DNA from: VGMD01 sp964552055
GTDB lineage: Bacteria > Chlamydiota > Chlamydiia > Chlamydiales > 2-12-FULL-49-11
Direction: 5' to 3'
NCBI GenBank assembly: GCA_964552055.1
Contig: CAZKFL010000034.1
Span: 1-23,979 of the forward strand
DNA: 23,979 nucleotides
Made by a program: the position numbers and the translations under genes. A model generated the notes under the pieces. That model was not told where the DNA came from. It made no database searches and saw only the letters and a list, made by a program, of their open reading frames with translations. This document shows, piece by piece, positions 20,780 through 23,979 of this stretch. Every line of letters starts with the position of its first letter. The stretch's first letter is position 1.

Positions 20780-20790
20780 GATTTTTTTTT
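20762..20790 (+). terminator. Rho-independent terminator
   Basis: AAAAAATCC (20762-20770), loop TTATGTTA, GGATTTTTT (20779-20787) plus further T. It closes the paralogue cluster on the plus strand, 21 bases before the next ATG. Confidence 0.7.
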
Positions 20791-20810
20791 AATTTTTAGG
20801 GTGAGGTTAT

Positions 20811-21845
20811 ATGAGAATAGTATTTGCACTTCTAGCGTGCTTAAGTTTAGCTGGTATAAATGCTAATGAGACTGAAACGTGTATTCCGCAGACAGTTTTT
20901 GACTTGGGATTTGATGGTCACTTACTTTTGGAGGACGGATCTATTTGGGATATATGGGGTTACGACGACAATATGAGCCTTTTAAAAGGAGATCTTGTTA
21001 TCGTAAAGGGAGCTTATAGCAAAAGCGATCTTGGTTCGGATCATGAGATTTTAGGGGATGGATTTGAAGTTGATGCTGAATTGGTTGGTTTTATAGAAAA
21101 AGACGTTACCATCTTAAATACCTATGACTTTACGATGGCGAATAAAAATGGAGATCCTGAAAATATATACGGCGCCATATCTCATTTAGATGATGGTAAT
21201 ATTATGGTAGGGATAAATTTAATTCCTTTTATACAGACTAATGGTCAGGTAGTAGCGGTTGGAAATATAGATGAAGACGCTCGGTGTTTAGTTGATAGGG
21301 AAACTCTTTCCTTTCTTAACTTTGGAGCGAATATCGGAACCACACAAAGTCTACCTCTTACAAGAACAGTCACTGAGGTAACTGAAACAGGATATGTATT
21401 TGATGATGGATTTCAATTGAATATGTCATTTGATCCTTATGTATCATCGCTTTATGTGGAGGATCATGACATTTCCATTCAGTTTGATTCTAAAGAACCG
21501 CTAAAGCTTACATTATTAATTTCTGGAGAACTTGTTTCCGGTCAAATTGCTGTGGATTGTTCAGAAAAATTCTCTATTGATGCCGATCTAGAAATTAAAG
21601 AATCAAATGATTGGTATGAAGAAGATAGTTCTGATGATTATGACGATGAAGAGTATGACAATGAAGAATATGATGATGAGGATGAAGTCCGAGAGGCATC
21701 AATTACCTTTGTTGGTAGTAAGGCATTAAAAGAAGCATTTCTTCCAAGTGGATTACAAGTTGGAGATACACTTTCTTTTCATTATATCTCTATTCCAGGG
21801 ATGCCGGAAGAGTTAAGTAATTCTGTTTGGTTTGCAGTAAAGTAA
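20811..21845 (+). CDS. Secreted or periplasmic protein with Asp/Glu/Tyr-rich tract, unknown
   Basis: A 344-residue protein with a cleavable signal peptide (MRIVFALLACLSLAGINA, then NETET). The body is rich in beta-type alternation and Asp/Gly, with three scattered cysteines after the signal (24, 159, 250). Residues about 264-294 are an acidic tract of Asp, Glu, Ser and Tyr with repeats of 'DDEEYDNEEYDDED' type, followed by a final folded-looking segment. Such tracts may bind calcium or basic partners, but nothing specific is recognised. The start has a good ribosome site (GTGAGG, 20801-20806). The 3' end overlaps the convergent asd gene by 56 bases. Confidence 0.7.
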   Translation: MRIVFALLACLSLAGINANETETCIPQTVFDLGFDGHLLLEDGSIWDIWGYDDNMSLLKGDLVIVKGAYSKSDLGSDHEILGDGFEVDAELVGFIEKDVTILNTYDFTMANKNGDPENIYGAISHLDDGNIMVGINLIPFIQTNGQVVAVGNIDEDARCLVDRETLSFLNFGANIGTTQSLPLTRTVTEVTETGYVFDDGFQLNMSFDPYVSSLYVEDHDISIQFDSKEPLKLTLLISGELVSGQIAVDCSEKFSIDADLEIKESNDWYEEDSSDDYDDEEYDNEEYDDEDEVREASITFVGSKALKEAFLPSGLQVGDTLSFHYISIPGMPEELSNSVWFAVK

Positions 21846-22704
21846 AAGCGATGTCAACTGCGGTAAGAGCTGCTCCTCGGAGCAGCTGATCGCCTACAAT
21901 CCAAAGATCAAGAGTGTTTTCTTGGGAAAGATCCTTTCGAATAGGGCCATAGAAAACATCTTCCTTATGTTCTGCAATTTTAGGAGTAGGTGATGGGTGG
22001 TATAGAATCCCATTTGCTTCATTTAAAATAGCTTCAGCTGTAGTTGGGCTCTGCTTGAATGTAACGTTAACCGCAATGCTATGCGCTCTTAATGTGGGAA
22101 CGCGGACAGATCTGACATTTACACCAATGTTCGGGGCGCGTAAGATTTTTTTAGTTTCAAAGATGATCTTATCCTCTTCTTCGGAATATCCATTTTCAAG
22201 TTTTGGTGACTCATGCATAAATAGATTGTTTGTAAGGGGATGAGGAAACACTTTAGGCGGCCGATTTTCAAGAAGTTCGAGAAGTCCTTCCTTGCCAGCG
22301 CCGCTAGCAGCTTGATAAGTTGTGATTTGTATTTTGCTTATAATGAATGACTTATGTAGAGGCCCTAATGCCATGAGCATAATGGCAACGATACAATTGG
22401 GACAAGCGATCAGTCTTGGTGATCTTTCTAATAAATCTCCATTGACTTCGGGAACTATAAGCGGAACATCTAAATCTTTGCGGAATGCTGAGCTGAGATC
22501 AATTACAGTAGCGCCATACTCATTTGCAAGAGGAGCAAGCTTCTTAGAAACTTCAGCTGGTGTGCAAAGGAAAAGGATGTCAGTACCCTCAAAATTATAT
22601 TGATCGCTTCTAGAGTAAATGACTGGATCAACACCACTGCGACGCAGTAATCTAACAACTTCTTCGCCGACTAATCCTGAACTTCCTACAACACCTATTT
22701 TCAT
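21790..22704 (-). CDS. asd: Aspartate-semialdehyde dehydrogenase
   Basis: A 304-residue enzyme that reduces beta-aspartyl phosphate with NADPH to the semialdehyde, the branch point to lysine, diaminopimelate, threonine and methionine. Seen: nucleotide-binding start 'MKIGVVGSSGLVGEEVVRLL', the 'FLCTPAEVSKK' loop, catalytic C104 in 'ACPNCIV', the 'YQAASGAGKEG' loop (130-140), and the active-site 'RVPTLRAHS' with H208. The start is set at the internal Met that opens the Rossmann motif; the longer frame from 22788 adds 28 Cys/Phe-rich residues that are unlike the family. The last 15 or so residues (QTKQNYLTLPASLE) extend beyond the usual end and lie in the overlap with the convergent gene. In chlamydiae asd supplies diaminopimelate. 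Confidence 0.95.
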   Translation of the reverse strand: MKIGVVGSSGLVGEEVVRLLRRSGVDPVIYSRSDQYNFEGTDILFLCTPAEVSKKLAPLANEYGATVIDLSSAFRKDLDVPLIVPEVNGDLLERSPRLIACPNCIVAIMLMALGPLHKSFIISKIQITTYQAASGAGKEGLLELLENRPPKVFPHPLTNNLFMHESPKLENGYSEEEDKIIFETKKILRAPNIGVNVRSVRVPTLRAHSIAVNVTFKQSPTTAEAILNEANGILYHPSPTPKIAEHKEDVFYGPIRKDLSQENTLDLWIVGDQLLRGAALTAVDIAFTLLQTKQNYLTLPASLE

Positions 22705-22799
22705 GATGCCATCATACAGCCCCCGAAAAATTAAGCAAATGCAAAAGCATAAATTTTTTTGGTTTGGACGAAATTGTGGGAATAGCATAAACTTTGTGG

Positions 22800-23387
22800 A
22801 TGAGAAATAAAATTGAAGAAGCGGTTGCTGAAGCTGTTAGAGCTGCTCGTGTTCTGGAAGAGCCGTCAACAATTGAGTTTATTGAACGAGTTTCGGAAAG
22901 TCTTGTAACCTGTTTTTCATCAGGTCGAAAGGTTTTGATTGCAGGCAATGGGGGCTCGCTTTGCGATGCGATGCATTTTGCGGAAGAATTTACTGGTTTT
23001 TATCGTGAGAAGAGAAGGCCTTTTCCTGCAATGGCGCTTTGTGATCCGAGTCACATGTCTTGTGTGGCAAATGACACTTCGTTTGAAGAGGTTTTTTCTA
23101 GGTATATTGAAGCATTTGGCAAAGAAGGCGATCTATTTATTGCGCTCACAACAAGTGGAAATTCTAAAAATCTGATTAGGGCTGCTGAGGCTGCAAGAGA
23201 GCGTGAAATGAAAGTGATTGGATTTCTTGGCAAAAGTGGTGGCGCACTAAAAGATTTATGTGACGACGCTTGGGTTGTTAAAGGATTCCCTTTTTCTGAT
23301 CGCATTCAAGAAGCGCATATGGCTGCGATGCACATTATTATTGAAGCTGTGGAAAGTAAATTACTGGCTGCCTGTGTTTCTTGCTAG
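22800..23387 (+). CDS. gmhA: Phosphoheptose isomerase (GmhA)
   Basis: A 195-residue SIS-domain protein, close to the normal GmhA length. Key segments: 'IAGNGGSLCDAMHFAEEFTG' (about 48-67), 'LTTSGNSKNLIRAAEAARE' (about 116-134), and 'DRIQEAHMAAMHIIIEAVE' (about 165-183) with the EAHMxxxH histidines. It converts sedoheptulose 7-phosphate to D-glycero-D-manno-heptose 7-phosphate, the first step of the ADP-heptose pathway used for the lipopolysaccharide inner core. Heptose is absent from Chlamydiaceae lipooligosaccharide, so its presence fits an environmental chlamydia or another role for ADP-heptose. The ATG at 22800 is preferred over TTG at 22794. It overlaps lpxK. Confidence 0.93.
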   Translation: MRNKIEEAVAEAVRAARVLEEPSTIEFIERVSESLVTCFSSGRKVLIAGNGGSLCDAMHFAEEFTGFYREKRRPFPAMALCDPSHMSCVANDTSFEEVFSRYIEAFGKEGDLFIALTTSGNSKNLIRAAEAAREREMKVIGFLGKSGGALKDLCDDAWVVKGFPFSDRIQEAHMAAMHIIIEAVESKLLAACVSC

Positions 23388-23979
23388 TCAGTGTTATAGA
23401 TTTGCTATCTTTCTTCGTAATAAGTTGTTTGATTGCAATCTCCTTCCGATTTATCACTCGAAAAGAAAAGTAGTGAGTATCGGAAATATCGCATGTGGCG
23501 GAACAGGCAAGACTCCTTTTACTGCGCTCTTTGCAGAATCTATTGGGTTGCCAGTTGCTATTCTTGAAAGAGGGTACAAAGCTAAATTAAAAAGAAATGT
23601 TCCATTTATTGTGTCATCTCCAGATGAAGGGGATGAGGCTTATTTGTTAGCGCAAAAACTTCCATTTGCAAAAGTAATTGTAGGAAGAAAAAGAGTTCTT
23701 AGTGCTAAATTCGCAGAAACGCTTCCTGTGAATTATATTTTGCTAGATGACGGAATGCAACACCGGTACCTTCATCGTGATTTGGAAATTACCATTCTTC
23801 ATTATAAGGATGTTATTTCGCCTCCAAAATTTCTTCCAGCAGGTCTATTACGAGAGAGTCAAAAGCGTCTTAAATATTCTCATGCTGTTATTATAAATGG
23901 AGTTTCCGCTCAAGCAGAATTCGACATAGCAAGAAATTGGGTTAGAAGATTTTCCAATGCCCCAATTATTGGCGCAGCC
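23341..23979 (+). CDS. lpxK: Tetraacyldisaccharide 4'-kinase, 5' part (truncated by window end)
   Basis: About 213 residues of LpxK, which phosphorylates the 4' position of the lipid A precursor at the inner membrane. Seen: an N-terminal hydrophobic segment ('VFLASQCYRFAIFLRN'), 'VVSIGNIACGGTGKTPF' with the Walker A, 'AILERGYKAK', 'GDEAYLLAQKLP' and 'ILLDDGMQHRYLHRDLEI' with the DDGxQ motif. There is no ATG ahead of the conserved core; candidate starts are TTG at 23341 (used here because it keeps the whole membrane segment) and GTG at 23374. Either overlaps gmhA, so the two lipopolysaccharide genes are coupled. The 3' end lies outside the window. Confidence 0.9.
   Translation, partial: MKLWKVNYWLPVFLASQCYRFAIFLRNKLFDCNLLPIYHSKRKVVSIGNIACGGTGKTPFTALFAESIGLPVAILERGYKAKLKRNVPFIVSSPDEGDEAYLLAQKLPFAKVIVGRKRVLSAKFAETLPVNYILLDDGMQHRYLHRDLEITILHYKDVISPPKFLPAGLLRESQKRLKYSHAVIINGVSAQAEFDIARNWVRRFSNAPIIGAA

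Noticed and set aside
16313..20790. Integrated phage or genomic island with its own integrase
   Set aside because: No integrase, transposase or phage gene is present in the region; only repeats mark its edges.
22705..22788. Longer N-terminus for Asd
   Set aside because: The added 28 residues are Cys/Phe rich and lie before the Rossmann start that opens the family; the divergent gmhA promoter must lie here.

Overview
The window looks like part of the chromosome of an environmental (amoeba- or invertebrate-associated) member of the Chlamydiota. DNA is AT-rich, genes are tightly packed, and housekeeping neighbourhoods have a chlamydial flavour: an ABC-3 metal transporter next to rplU-rpmA-obgE, and nrdR-dksA-lspA in a row. 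Mixed with these are genes of the kind amoeba-associated chlamydiae use on their hosts: a BTB/Skp1-like plus leucine-rich-repeat protein, a candidate papain-like (C58/YopT-like) cysteine protease, a GT10 fucosyltransferase and a signal-peptide outer-membrane barrel. The assignment rests on gene content read by eye, not on a database search.

Layout. 1-8200 is accessory: a small DUF2892-like membrane protein, the candidate cysteine protease (minus), a two-gene unit with a tandemly duplicated TraB/TIKI/EreA-like protein, an outer-membrane protein (minus), a small coiled-coil protein, the GT10 enzyme, a small membrane protein and the BTB-LRR protein. 8223-12377 (minus) is conserved: a metal ABC transporter (binding lipoprotein, ATPase, permease) followed by L21, L27 and ObgE with stop/start overlaps. 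A tRNA-Ser(GGA) follows on plus, then a dense plus-strand run 12625-16300: nrdR, dksA, lspA, an unknown gene, pncC, a TrmH/SpoU methylase and an RluA-type pseudouridine synthase.

16313-20790 is the most unusual part. It holds four paralogous genes that I cannot match to any known family. Each encodes a variable N-terminus rich in acidic, Gly and Ser residues, a short Lys/Arg cluster resembling a nuclear localisation signal, and a conserved, apparently helical C-terminal domain of about 145 residues. Three have a near-identical TTTACA-N17-TATAAT-type promoter; the other sits 34 bp behind gene 2 and is probably co-transcribed. Two carry in-frame tandem DNA repeats encoding (GGAS)5 and (GGGGS)n; the second contains an assembly gap. 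A 176-bp MITE-like inverted-repeat element lies between genes 3 and 4, and related end sequences occur at 9-54, 6124-6168 and 17372-17397. A 40-bp direct repeat with a terminator hairpin flanks the whole cluster. I read this as a locally expanded family of candidate secreted, possibly nucleus-targeted effectors.

20811-23979 returns to mostly ordinary genes: a signal-peptide protein with an Asp/Glu/Tyr tract, asd (minus, convergent and overlapping), gmhA and the 5' part of lpxK (lipopolysaccharide synthesis), which runs off the window.
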